From Micropterus salmoides (Eukaryota; Chordata; Actinopteri; Centrarchiformes; Centrarchidae), in contig NW_024043372.1 of NCBI RefSeq assembly GCF_014851395.1, positions 5,283,490-5,347,489 of the forward strand: 64,000 nucleotides of DNA. The letters are read 5' to 3'. The notes below the pieces were generated by a model, which saw nothing but the letters and a program-made list of their open reading frames with translations, was not told where the DNA came from and did not search any database. This document shows positions 45,215-55,932 of the stretch, one piece after another (position 1 is the stretch's first letter; each line of letters opens with the position of its first letter). Position numbers and translations under genes: made by a program.

Positions 45215-45900
45215 AAGTTTATGCAATCATGTTTTTACCCATTTATAAATGTCAAAACTGATGTTAAATTTTAAGGCCGCAGTGTAAAATTTTTCTTTTG
45301 CGTTGGTTCAGTTTGAACCTCACCATGGAACATCGATAAGAATGTAGGAGGGACAAGATGACGAAGCTTGGCGGTTATGGTTTTCTACAAAATAAACAGA
45401 AACACACAAGAATTACAATACAGTTAACCAACGTATAACATAACACTTAACAACTAGGTACCTAACAAACAAACATTTGTACTCTAACCAAGGGGGGTGA
45501 AGGGTAGGCCTATGCCTTTCCTTAACAACTACATTTAACAAACCATGTGCACTGCGCACTTACACACAATGTGATATCTGTAGTCTCAAGGCCAACAATC
45601 ACTATGAGGATCATAGTATTTACTAAAATATATATATATACACACTAGTCGAGCATTCAATCACATCCAGTTTACAAATAACCATTAAGATCCAGTAAAT
45701 GTGAAAAAGGCAGTAAACCAAAGGTGTACATCTGAATCACAGAGACGAAAGGCCCTCCCGTGTGGTTTGTGTTGCTGCCAGCCAGAAAAAAAAAGGGAAT
45801 GCATGGAGCTTATAAAGTAGACCATTGATTAGGAGTGAGTGAGATCAGGTGAGATTGGGTGGATCTTTGCCATGGAAATAGTCAGAGGGTTGCTGAGTAG
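45215..45900. other. Unidentified insertion within the LINE
   Basis: It splits the LINE reading between FSYHKVY and TFISSRLDYCN. AC-rich stretches (TAACAACTAGGTACCTAACA), then ATGCATGGAGCTTATAAAGT and GTGGATCTTTGCCATGG, suggest a mobile-element terminal region, but neither ends nor coding sequence were found. Boundaries are approximate. Confidence 0.45.
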
Positions 45901-46377
45901 TATGGCTCTATTCTACACTGAGACCATCTTACACACCTTTATATCATCACGCTTGGATTACTGCAATATGATCACATCACCCCTGTTTTAGCTTCATTAC
46001 ACTTGCTCCCAGTATATTTTAGAATAGACTTTAAAATCGTATTGATTACTTGATTACTAAGCTCTTGGCCTCTCTCCGTGTTATATCTCTGACCTTTTAG
46101 TCTCACACACACCAGCACATACCTTGAGATCCTCAGGTCTTCTGTCTGTTCCCGAGTCTCGACTGAAAACTTAAGGGGACAGTTTGCAGGGCCCCGAGGA
46201 TCTGGAACAGCCTGCCCGAGGGAATCAGGGCAGCTGAGTCAGTGAACTCTTCTGAAGTCTAATATACTTTTATAGAAGAGTCTTTTCTGAATTTTAGTTG
46301 ATTTTAATTATCTATTTTTCTTTTAACTGTATTTTATTTTCATAAGTTTCTTCATGCTTTTAAATATAAATGCTCTG

Positions 46378-46560
46378 TATTTGTATAGCGCCTTTCTAGT
46401 CTTTGCGACCTCTCAAAGCACTTTTACACTACATCGCATTCACCATTCACTCACATTCATACACTGAGCATAAGTACTCAAACAGAAACATCGGTGGAAC
46501 AGCCACCAGGGGCAATCGGGGTTCAGTATCTTTCCCAAGGACACAGCCTCCCACCATGAA
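46378..46560. repeat. Dispersed repeat inserted in LINE tail
   Basis: TTTGTATAGCGCCTTTCTAG, ACCTCTCAAAGCACTTTTAC and TTTCCCAAGGACACAGC match a common teleost repeat. It separates the LINE C terminus from its 3' tail. Confidence 0.65.
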
Positions 46561-47029
46561 TCCTATTTTGTTTGCCGTGTTTTATTTTCTTTGCTCTTGT
46601 GAAAGAACTTTGTAACATTGTTTTGAAAAGTGCTCTTTAAATAAAGATTATTATTATTGTTATTATAATATTACTGTCTTCAAGTTGACAAGTCCTTATG
46701 CGAGACATTGAGCCCCTGACTGCTCCAGTCTATTGACAATTTAATACCATAAATGAATAATCAATGAACTGAAAAGAAATCTGTAGATCAATTTATAATG
46801 AAAACAATGATTTGTTGTCTCCACAGAATGTCAAGCCTCATCATGTTTCATTTGTTGTGTTCTCTCCTCCTGCACACAATGGGCCTTATTAATGAAAAGT
46901 TATTTTGCACAGGATTGTTCTGAACTTGTGTGTGAACAAATTAAGAAGTTAGTTTATCAATGTTTTCTCATTTCTAAAATGTTTGTAGATAAGAACAAAA
47001 GTTTTACAACGAGTGATCCAAATTTACCA

Positions 47030-47270
47030 ACAAAATACGCTGCGTGACTGGCGTCCAGAATGACACGCACAAGCGTTTTCTGATCTGACACCCATGTCAG
47101 CAGGACGACGTCACTTGTCCGTGTTCTTGGAAACTGTTAAAAAATTAACCTGTTTTATGGTGTGACAACGTTATGGTTAAGGTTTGTAAGGTTTAAGCAC
47201 AAACAAGACTTACTTAGGGGTTAGGGAAAGATCATGGTTTGGGTTACAATAAGGTACTTTTTGTTCATAC
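47030..47270. repeat. Dispersed repeat (CCAGAATGACACG type), copy 2
   Basis: Contains GTCCAGAATGACACGCACAA, GTTTAAGCACAAACAAGACT and GGTTAGGGAAAGATCATGG, aligned with 32820-33050 and 37970-38150. Confidence 0.7.
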
Positions 47271-47322
47271 ATATTAGAAATAAATTTTTATGATTAGTGA
47301 AATTCACTTGGGAATCCATTAC

Positions 47323-47376
47323 ATTACATTACATTTACTCATTTGGCAGATGCTTTTATCCAAAAGCGACTTATTT
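47323..47376 (-). mobile_element. L2/SINE tail fragment
   Basis: GCAGATGCTTTTATCCAAAA followed by GCGACTTA is the reverse of the shared L2/SINE 3' tail. No head remains. Confidence 0.65.
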
Positions 47377-47689
47377 TAGGAACAACATACAGGCATCAAT
47401 AAAGCATCATCCCACAGGAATCACATGACCCACAGGATCCCGTAAAAATGTCAGCCAGGACCAACACTCTATAGATCGTAGGTGGTTGGTGCCAAGGTTT
47501 AAAGCTTGCTGTCCACATATTGGATTGTCTAATCATTTTGTTCAGCTTTAAAAAAAAAATATGAAAAAATAAAACACCTCGGCTGAAATCCACCTGCATT
47601 TGGCGTGTTGGTGGGTGTCAATGTTAAACACTGATTGTTCATACAAACACTCATAACACCCAAAACAAAGCCCTTGACAGACTTTGTTA

Positions 47690-48860
47690 AAAGTTAGAAT
47701 TCAGTGTTTCAAAGCATCGTTATGGTGTATTATATTTTGAAAGGTAATTACTGAAAATCAATACCATATAACTACAACATCCCTCGTTTGATTGCAGCAG
47801 CATGACACAGCATGTCATACCCCTCATCTCCTGTTTCTGTCTCTCTGCTACCAAACTTCCATTAAAGGTGCAAATGCCAAAAAAACTAAGTAGGCTAAAG
47901 TTAAAAAAGTCAATGTTACACTGCTGTTGTTGAAAAAGCTTAACAACAGGTGATGGAGAAGGTAAAATGATGGGCAGCCACGTTCGAATATCACAAATTA
48001 ATTCATTTAAAATACTTTAACAATAAAATCTAATGACATATTAATGTATGCCACCTCATCAAGACCAGTTTCTTGTGGTTTTGTTGGCACAATATGAATC
48101 ACATTACATCAGCTGTCAACAACAAAAAACCGCAAGTAGCTTTTGCTGCTGATGTTGGCATCAGTTACTGTGTAAGTTGTTAGTGAATGTTTTTGTTTTT
48201 TCAAACAGTTCTTACATACAGGAACTTTGATGATGATGTGATCTGAATTTTTACAAAGTAATTATATAATTAGAGTTAACATATCCAGTAAGAATTGCGT
48301 GTTCAGCAATATTAATGTGGGTAAATAAACCTGAAAAAAAAAAACCTGTGGAAAATAAGCTCATAAGCTAAGACTGGATGCGAATGCTGTGAGAAGGGAA
48401 AGAAAATATAACATTTTAGGTAAGATTTCTTATAAATGGTATAATCATGTGTTGTTTTCTATCTCACCATGGTCCACTCAGTACTCTTTAGCTTCACTGC
48501 TCCTCTACCTCGCAGAGTCTAATGCTCTTATATAATTATATAAGACTACGTCAATCAGACATTCAGTGCATCATTATGGTGTATTAATACAGTACTAAAG
48601 TTTTCAGCAGTTACTGAAAGGAAATTACTCAATACCATATAACTACATCATGGACTCCATCAGGGGACCTTTGCAGCATGTCACACCCCTCATTTCCTGT
48701 CTCTCTCTCTCTGCTACCAAATGTCCATTTAAGGCAAAAAAGTAAAAAAAGTAACATGTTACACTGATGTTGTTGACGATAAACCTTGACAACAGGTGAT
48801 GGAGAAGGTAAAATGATGGGCAGTCATGTGAGATTATTATAGATTAGTTCATTTAAAATA
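47690..48860. repeat. Internal duplication upstream of receptor gene 2
   Basis: The block TTATGGTGTATTA, CATATAACTACA, CAGCATGTCA, ACAGGTGATGGAGAAGGTAA and TTCATTTAAAATA occurs at about 47720-48010 and again at about 48575-48855. Copy A has it once (about 34605-34860). The intervening sequence is unique. Confidence 0.7.
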
Positions 48861-49261
48861 GTTTAACAATAAAATATAATGAAATGTGAAATGTATAACA
48901 TACCACGTCATCAGGACCAGTTCCTTGTGGTTTTGTGTTGTTGGCAGGAAATTAATCACAATACAGAACTTGCCAACAACACAAAACCACAAGTAGACAG
49001 TGGAGGATGTTTCAGTATTTTTATCATTTTCATGGTCATACAGTCACCATCACTGTTGTTGTCGTCACTTCCCATATTTCTCTCGTGAAGTTGGTTAGCT
49101 CATAACAGCTTCTGGCGTCTCCTGCCATTAACACTGCTGAAATCACCAACTTCCCCTTTATGGATCAATAAAATCTCTAGACATGATATAATTTACTTAT
49201 TAATTAAAGCCAAATAATGAAAAATTATGAAGTCCTATGTCTCCTCATCTATTATATATTG
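48861..49261. other. Upstream flank of receptor gene 2
   Basis: Non-coding sequence conserved with about 34880-35330 in copy A. Confidence 0.5.
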
Positions 49262-49559
49262 TGTTTACGTCACCTACTTCCTATTTGTCCAGAGTGTATT
49301 TTTATTTCTCGCTCTCACTGACCACGTATTTCCTGTTGACTAACTGCCAATGCCCACAAGCAAGATATAATGAGGAAGAAAAATGTAGGAACGGATGAAG
49401 GACAGACTGGGGCGAGAGGTTTTTAGGTAACATCCGACAGACATTTGGAAACACAACACTGGAGACCAACCAACTGTAGAGACAAACGCATCAGAAGAAA
49501 CTAAAATAACCAACTGGAGGATAATAATTTAACTGAGGAACTCAGCATCTGAAATCAAC
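49262..49559 (+). promoter_or_regulatory. Putative promoter and 5'UTR of receptor gene 2
   Basis: Conserved with copy A. It has ATTTCCTGTT (49328-49337), AGATATAATGAGGAAG (from 49363) and GAGACCAACCAACTGTAGAG. The 5'UTR keeps a segment (AACTGGAGGATAATAATTTA and following) that gene 1 has lost. Confidence 0.4.
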
Positions 49560-49602
49560 ATGATGAAGCGATGTCTTCTGCTCATCCTCTTACTGATGGC
49601 AG
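49560..49602 (+). CDS. Receptor 2 exon 1, signal peptide
   Basis: MMKRCLLLILLLMA with phase-1 donor GTAAAA, matching gene 1. Confidence 0.87.
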
Positions 49603-52600
49603 GTAAAACTACTACTAATACATGATTGAATATTGATATTACTAATGAATGTTCTGTGGACTGGATTTATTCTTTTGTGTTAGTGTTCTTTATGACAGCC
49701 TGTAACGAGAGTAAAAGCAATATACTGTACTGCAATACTGTAGAGCTCCATCACTCAGGCAACTGCAACACAATCCAAAACTCTTGTTGAAAATCTCAAA
49801 GAAACAGTGTCCAAACATTTACATTTGAACAGACATCTGCTTGGCATAAAAACTCATTTGGGGAACAGGAAATAACATTTTTGTATATAGAAAATAACAG
49901 AAATTAAGCAATTCAACTGAAGCAGTTATAGACAAGTCAGAAGTGATTATCAATAAGCCTCCATTTTACTTTATCTGTATGTTATACATGTAATAATTCA
50001 CATGCAATCATAACAGTGCAACAAATACATCATGTTCTGGTAGAGATATATAAAATATATTGGTAGAGATCAGATTCAGAATACAGCTCTGAGACGGTTT
50101 CAGAATCTGACATGATGTGAACTTTTGTTTTTGATCTACAGGCTGTGAGTCCTCGTCTGGAAAAGACTCTGGAGAAGACTCTGGAAAAGACTCTGGAGAA
50201 GACTCTGGAAAAGACTCTGGAGAAGACTCTGGAAAAGACTCTGGAGAAGACTCTGGAAAAGACTCTGGAGAAGACTCTGGAAAAGATTCTGAAGAAGATT
50301 CTAATGAGTCTGGAGCATCTAAACTGAAGGGATGCCAAGAAGGATGGGTTGAATTCAGTTGCAACTGTCCAAACAATGAAAGTATTTCTGTAGTTACTCC
50401 CAAAAACACAACCCTACAAACCACTAAAAAGGATGAGTGGGAAAACAAAGACAGAGTTTCCCTGTACCATGATACAAAAAAAAATAATCTCAGGGTGGTC
50501 ATCAAACAACTTGAACCTGAGGACTTTGGGAACTACACCTGTAAATTTACACAAAACTCATCCAGTGACCATAAAGTGAAACTGGAAAATGGTAAAATAT
50601 GCATCTTTTTTTAATACTGCCTCTCTTGTCCTTTCTTTAAGCACTTTAACTGTTTTAAAGGGTAACTACCTACTAGACTCAACCTCTGAGTCTTGCCAAC
50701 TACATTATGGTTTTCACACACAATATTTGCATTGTTGGAAATCACCTGAATTAACATCACATGCCAACAAGAATCTATGTGATTACGTGTACAGCACAAA
50801 AATAATTTTGTGTAGCTTCTCTTTAAGAAAAATGCAACACAAATAAAGTAATGATTATTATTATTATTATTATTATTATTAGCAGTGTCAAAGACACAGT
50901 GACATTTGTCAAAACATCACTAAGAAAACAATAAATAACGAATAAAGAAAGATGTATGTCCCTTGTGAGGGATAGACGTATAATGTAAAAACCAAAATAC
51001 AGTTAAATTTTTTAAATGTCTTTCAATGCCTGATGCCAATTTGCCATTAAGCACACATTACACGTCATGACAAGCATGTATACTGTAATGGACATATTTC
51101 ATGTTGTACCTTTCTTTTTTATTTGCAGAGACAGACGGCTGCCAGGGACAATTTAATCAAACTGCGTACAGAACAGCTAAAACCACCATCACATGTAATT
51201 ACACAGGAAAGAAATACAAGTTCTTCTGCAAAGAGAACGGTTCAATCTGTGAGGATATTTCATCAACAAAATCCTCTCTGAAGTCAAACGGGACATTCAC
51301 TCTCACAGAAACCAACAGTAGCTTCAGCGTGTCCATCAGTAACGTGTCCTCACATGATGCTGGTGTCTACTGGTGTGGAGTGGAAACACATGAAGGAAGT
51401 TACAGAGCTGCTCTCAGAAAGATACAGCTGGAGGTTGAAGGTGAGCAGCACACATCTGATAGTTTGATTTACTCACACAGAAAATTACGGTGTTTCTGAA
51501 ATATGTTATGATTTAAATACTGTATCATAAGTACTGATTACTGATCAACTCATATTTCCTCTTATTAAGTTATGTTAATAAACAACAAAAGAATCATTTG
51601 TTCACCTGTACAGTTGCAGGCAACACATTTAATCCAAAATGGATACAGACCATAGAAATAATTAGAAACCATATTATTTACTTTTTTGAAAAAGTAAATC
51701 TGTGTCTGACACCCTGACAAGTCAGTTACAGTCACAGGCTCATCATGACATGTTTTCTTTATTTTTAATTAGGGATTTGTTAAAAAAAAATATTTTGTTT
51801 GTGAAATTTTGTTTTTTATTTTCTATACTTTGCTACTATTTATCTGTTATATCTATTTTCTAGAGCTGGGACAAAACAATGGTGGCTCTTCGTATAATAA
51901 TTCTACACCTATAACCATTGCTGTGGTCGTCTGTGTAGCTGTGCTGATGCTTGGGATTATTTTGGTTCTCATCTACAAACGTAAGAAATTTACTGTCAAA
52001 CAATGATAACATACATTAATTACTCATTAAATAAAAATAATATAAATGTCTGCACTGCCCTTTTCATGTCTGGACATTGATAATTGTCCAGCGTTCAATA
52101 TTATACCAATTTCTTGGGACAAACAATGGCCAAGTCATAAAATCATATTAAATGAAAATAAACTGGTAAATGCAAACACTGACAGGTGTAATTCTGTCAG
52201 TTATTTCCTGGTCAGTTGTATATAAGGTCCTGGTTCTGAACAAACAGACTGTTTCTTTTGCTCGTTCATTCCTTTTTTCTCTTTGCTGTCTTACGTTGTC
52301 TCTTTTTCCTTTTCCAGGATTTAAGCGTTCAAAAAGAAATGAAGAAGCACAGAACAACAATGAGGTATGTGTACGTATTTGTGTAAATTTTTGTAATGTG
52401 TGTGTTTATGGGCATCTGTATTGCTGGATGTAATTAACAACAAGTAGAATTTGCTCATATGTGTAAAGGTGTGTTTGCCAGGGCGATAAGGATTGGACCA
52501 AAATGCAAAAAGAATGGGCAGACAAAGTAAAGATCAAGGATTTATCAGAGCATAAATCAGCTAACAGGCAGACCGATAGGCAGACAGACAATGAACAGGT

Positions 52601-53441
52601 AACAGGCAGGAAGATACAGATCCAGGTAACGAAAAGGCAAAAAGCAAAACAAGGCAACTAAGCGCATGGAAACTAGGAGTGGGCAGAGTGGGGCAAGACT
52701 GCTGAGAAAAGTGTGTCTAGCAGAGGTTCATTAACTTGACATCATCTTTTCATCTTTCTTTGCTGTGGTAAACTACCCTGCCATAGTTTACAGCGTGTTA
52801 GCTAACCTTTAATTAGCACTAAACTCCCAATACAGGTGAGACTGATGGGAAGGTAAGTTTTGCAGGTATTTGGCTTTAAGTGTTAGACTAATTGATATTT
52901 TAGACTGATGGTGAAACTAAGTGAAAAGTCAGGGCATCACCATGTCACAAGGATGAATGAATGTTTGGGCCAAACCCTCATCATTTAGATAGTTGAAATA
53001 TTTTACCGGGTAAGAGAAAACTCTGGCCTGATGATGATCTAGATGAAAAGATGAGGACTGTTCTGTCTGCAGTGAAGCCAGTGCAGCTTTGTATGGCCAG
53101 TGCTTATTGTTAGGAATACATAAACTAAACATCTTGTGTTTTTCCTTCTGCTCTGGAAGGATCGTGCCTATGAGGAGATACAGGAGCGCCCCCAGATGCC
53201 AGGTTCAGGAAGTGCACTTAAATCTGTTTACGTCACTGCCAACTGTCCCACAAACCCCTCTTCTGCCTCACAGCCCGATTACAATATCAACATTCAAAAC
53301 AGATCGACCGAAGTTAGTGGTGACATATTTTCTATAGTGAGGGTCGATGACCAGTGTCCCGCCTCCTCTACTGTCAGTCACCCAGCCAGGATTCCCAACG
53401 ACCCTTACTATTTCACTGTCAGCATGCCACAGCAGCACTGA
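49560..53441 (+). CDS. CMRF35-like/CD300-pIgR-type receptor 2 (two Ig domains, SG-repeat N terminus)
   Basis: Paralogue of receptor 1, read from six exons: 49560-49602, 50142-50591, 51129-51440, 51864-51980, 52318-52364 and 53160-53441. They total 417 codons including TGA, with every junction in phase. Domains: signal peptide (MMKRCLLLILLLMA), an acidic Lys/Asp/Ser/Gly repeat (about 20-68), two Ig-V-like domains, an uncharged transmembrane segment, and a tail with YEEI, SVYVTA, DYNINI and PYYFTV tyrosines. None is a strict ITIM; pYEEI is the classic Src-family SH2 ligand. The second domain keeps FFCKENGSIC and VYWCGVE, the full CD300/pIgR cysteine pattern lost in gene 1. It lacks the third Ig exon. 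Probably a leukocyte surface receptor with an unknown ligand. NITR or another Ig family is less likely given the CGV and extra-disulfide pattern. Confidence 0.87.
50142..50591 (+). CDS. Receptor 2 exon 2, SG repeat plus first Ig-V-like domain
   Basis: A 450-bp phase 1-1 exon, 135 bp longer than in gene 1, mainly because of the 12-bp minisatellite. After the repeat come GCQEGWVEFSCNCP and EPEDFGNYTCKF. The CNC pair adds a cysteine that is not in gene 1. Confidence 0.87.
50159..50302 (+). repeat. Coding minisatellite, 12 units of 12 bp
   Basis: GGAAAAGACTCT and GGAGAAGACTCT alternate (a 24-bp super-unit), and the last two units are degenerate. It is in frame and encodes (GKDS GEDS)n. Gene 1 has only about one and a half units at the same place. 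The antisense strand is also open simply because the unit has no stop in any frame. Confidence 0.97.
51129..51440 (+). CDS. Receptor 2 exon 3, second Ig-V-like domain
   Basis: A 312-bp exon after TTTGCAG, ending before GTGAGC. ETDGCQGQF opens it. TTITCNYTG, YKFFCKENGSIC and SHDAGVYWCGVE give the complete cysteine set. Confidence 0.88.
51864..51980 (+). CDS. Receptor 2 exon 4, stalk and transmembrane segment
   Basis: ELGQNNGGSSYNNST, then ITIAVVVCVAVLMLGIILVL and IYK. It corresponds to exon 5 of gene 1. Confidence 0.87.
52318..52364 (+). CDS. Receptor 2 exon 5, juxtamembrane
   Basis: RFKRSKRNEEAQNNNE, ending at a normal GTATGT donor in phase 0. It is six bases shorter than in gene 1. Confidence 0.82.
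52836..52852 (+). other. Candidate 17-nt microexon, receptor gene 2
   Basis: GTGAGACTGATGGGAAG lies between CAATACAG and GTAAGT. Its inclusion would move the last exon into the frame starting RIVPMRRYRS, open to 53337. Skipping gives the tyrosine-rich tail. Confidence 0.3.
53160..53441 (+). CDS. Receptor 2 exon 6, cytoplasmic tail
   Basis: DRAYEEIQERPQMPGSG, then SVYVTANCPTNPSSAS, PDYNINI, SIVRVDDQCP and NDPYYFTVSMPQQH to the stop at 53439-53441. The frame was chosen because YEEIQE followed by SVYVTAN and PTNPS matches the fish CLM-type tails I know. Confidence 0.85.
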   Translation, partial: DRAYEEIQERPQMPGSGSALKSVYVTANCPTNPSSASQPDYNINIQNRSTEVSGDIFSIVRVDDQCPASSTVSHPARIPNDPYYFTVSMPQQH

Positions 53442-53796
53442 GGAAAGGCCTGACATTTCATATTTGATGTTGTTTTTTAAATTCAAACCACAGTCACAGA
53501 GTTTAGAAATTACAGGATTCATTACATTGTTCACTTTGTTGGATTCAAGGTTTAGTTTCAGCATGTCAATCAACTACCACCTCGTAAATTTACACCTGAG
53601 CAATGTTTACTAAAATAGAGTTTATCTACGACTGTTGGTTTGGATTGCATACAGGTGTGCTTGATAGTATGTAAGAAATGTACATAATTAATCAATAATT
53701 TGGCATTCTTGCAGCAGTTTATTATTGTTGTTATTGCTTTTTATGATTGTTACCATTGTTGTGTTTGTGGTATTATTGTAAAGGGCTCAGGGGTAA

Positions 53797-53831
53797 AATA
53801 AAAATAACATATAAATGAGACTGTAAATAAA
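53797..53831 (+). promoter_or_regulatory. Candidate poly(A) signals, receptor gene 2
   Basis: AATAAA occurs at 53797-53802 and 53826-53831, about 360-390 bp after the stop. Confidence 0.45.
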
Positions 53832-55670
53832 GCGTGTGATCATAGTTTTCTTGCTCAAATGCCACCAAACGCCAACACTCTTCATTTGTCTTTTTCTGTT
53901 TTGTAAGCATTTGGCAAAATGTGAGCATACTTAAACAAATAGCTGTGCAATAGATTTACCTGTTTCATTGTCTCCTCCTTTGAATGCTACAAGAACCTTG
54001 TGAATGAATACATTTATAAATTAAAAATGTAAGTAATAATTACAGTCATTACGCAACAATTTCACTTTATTTTTGCATCAGTGTTTTCAGCCTTGATGCC
54101 ATAACATCCTCCTGCATCTTAATATTTTTCAAACTGTATTTGATATTAAACCATTTTTACCTTCGCAATGAGTGATCATCTTCATCCTTTAATTGATATT
54201 TAGAAATTTTATAATTATTTCTCAGAATCAAGATTGTTACAAAGTCAGACAGACAACAATAAGACAAACAAGATGGTACAAATAAACAAAGGACACAAAA
54301 TCTAGACAAGTACAAACCAGAATACATAACCTTATTTCATGAAAACTCTAATGAAAAGAAGTTCCTTAAATATGCTCTAGTTTGGCTACTTTGTGATTGT
54401 AATGCAGTATTTGGAGTTGAACTGAGCTTTAACTTTGAAAGATTCTGAACGACATTAAAAGAGTCTGTAGCCTGCATGACACACCTCTGAAAGAGCCGAC
54501 AGAAAAACTTGATTCCCCTCAATGTCCTCTGCCTGGAGATACTGGGGAAATGAAAAAGCGTCTATAGGTTGATGGATTTGGATCAAACACTGAAACAAAA
54601 ACTGTGCAGCACATGCAGAGATTCGCTGCAGAATCCATTTGCTGAAGAGAGAAAAAAAGAAGTTGTCCCAACATGGGCTCAACCCTTAGGTTGCGAGTCC
54701 TGCACTTTGCAAATTGAGCTAACCAAACAACATGTTAATGCAGCTCAATATTATGGCTTATATTGTCATCCACCATCTAATGGTTGAAAATATTGCTCCA
54801 ATGCAAAACTTATTTGTAGATCCCTGCAGTATATTATTAATACTACTACTTCTTCTTCTAAAGTACGTATTTAACGTAGTGATGAGTGTCTACCTGAATT
54901 CTACCAGAACTTAGTGACGAAACACACTCTGTAGCACTGTTTGTCCATTTTCAGCTACTGTAGACACACGACGATGCAACGTGGGAACGTCCATGGAGAT
55001 ATAAATGTCTCATTCTAAGGTAATAAAAACATAACGGTTTATTATGTAAGTTCTTTACACACCACTGAAAACATATGGATCTTATATTGCATTTCTGTCG
55101 ATGGATCCTCAGAAATATTACACACTGAACCTTTAAGTGCGACTCCAGTCTCAGTCTCAAACTCAATTCCCCATCTCTAACAGAAATGCACAAGCATAAA
55201 CGTAAACGCTATAATACGCTGTAGAGTTTGGGACTTTGGCAGCAATTTTCAGACTTAGTGTAGTCTGGCAAAAGCTGAGCCAGGTTTAACTTTTTGCCAG
55301 AGTGCTATACAAGCAGTTCTCAAAACTCAATAAACCACCAACCTGCCAACAAAACACTAAATAAAAAAGAAACATTGCAGTTTTATTTATTAAAAATATT
55401 ATTGTCAAAGATAATAAAACATGACAAGACCCTGATTATAAAATTATAATGTAATGTCCTTACCCCTTCAGGAATAGTTTCATGTGGTTTTGTGCTGTGG
55501 GTGGAGACTTACATAGGCCTGTGTTTTGCATCCTGTTAATTTTAAATAGCTTTTCTAAGTTAGGGCAAAAATATCTCATGGCTACAGAAAGATGTAAAAC
55601 AAATAGTAAGAGATGTGTTAATTTAGGCATCATCCATTTCAGTCAGTCAGTCAAGCCTTGTTGGGTTATT
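53832..55670. other. Non-coding, repeat remnants
   Basis: 55040-55135 is a second copy of the repeat at 26925-26965. 54675-54735 on the minus strand reads GGTTAGCTCAATTTGCAAAG and GGACTCGCAACC, then GGGTTGAGCCC, like a tRNA-derived SINE head or a decayed tRNA. No protein gene was seen. Confidence 0.45.
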
Positions 55671-55865
55671 CAATTCAATTCAATTTCAATTAAATTTTTA
55701 TATAGCGCCAAATCACATCAACAGTTATCTTAACAACAGTTAGCGACAGAGGCAAGGAATAATTTCCTTTTAAGAGGCAGAAACCTCGAGCAGAACCATG
55801 GCTCAGGGTGGGCGGCCATCTGCCTCGACCAGTTGGGGTGAAGGAGAGAGGGGGAGAGAGAGAGA
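55671..55865 (-). mobile_element. L2-type LINE 3' non-coding end, separated from its body
   Basis: TTTTTATATAGCGCCAAATC, GGCAGAAACCTCGAGCAGAA, CAGGGTGGGCGGCCATCTGC and a GA-rich stretch (55844-55865) match the 3' region of the teleost LINE family whose body resumes at 61428. The Tx1-type element between them explains the gap. Confidence 0.75.
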
Positions 55866-55932
55866 TTTATTTATGTTTTTGATTTTTCAAAACACACTTT
55901 TATTAGTCGCTACTTGCTCACACACGATACAT

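Larger units (their letters stand above)
44150..46665 (+). mobile_element. CR1/L2-type LINE, decayed, with internal insertions
   Basis: The plus strand carries the ORF2 reverse transcriptase in order: LSELLKTVSQTSVSSSPLD (44260), DPSLPQNFRPISKLPF (44480), LLDLSAAFDTIDLNIMLDRL with the first catalytic Asp (44700), GVPKGSVLGPILFSL (44880) and CADDTQMYLP replacing YADD (44980). After an unrelated insert (about 45215-45900) come TFISSRLDYCN (45940) and the C-terminal block. A second insert (46378-46560) is followed by the 3' tail TTTGAAAAGTGCTCTTTAAA and ATT repeats at about 46620-46665. There are multiple stops and frameshifts. Confidence 0.85.
46670..53790 (+). repeat. Segmental duplication, copy B (receptor gene 2)
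   Basis: Direct-orientation paralogue of 32493-40815. Its left junction sits exactly at the (ATT)n end of the LINE tail. It lacks the SINEs, the L2-end fragment, the GT microsatellite and Ig exon 4 of copy A. It has an expanded coding minisatellite and an internal duplication upstream of the gene. Confidence 0.85.

Noticed and set aside
50145..50302. Regular short repeats that might suggest a CRISPR array
   Set aside because: The 12-bp units are contiguous without spacers, in frame inside a vertebrate exon.
50008..50505. 165-codon minus-strand ORF rich in SPESFPES repeats
   Set aside because: It is the antisense of the receptor 2 exon with the 12-bp minisatellite. The repeat has no stops in any frame and the sense strand has proper splice sites and homology.
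54675..54735. Possible tRNA gene on minus strand
   Set aside because: The D-arm and anticodon-like parts are present, but the acceptor stem does not pair and the T-arm is degenerate. A SINE head or tRNA pseudogene is more likely.
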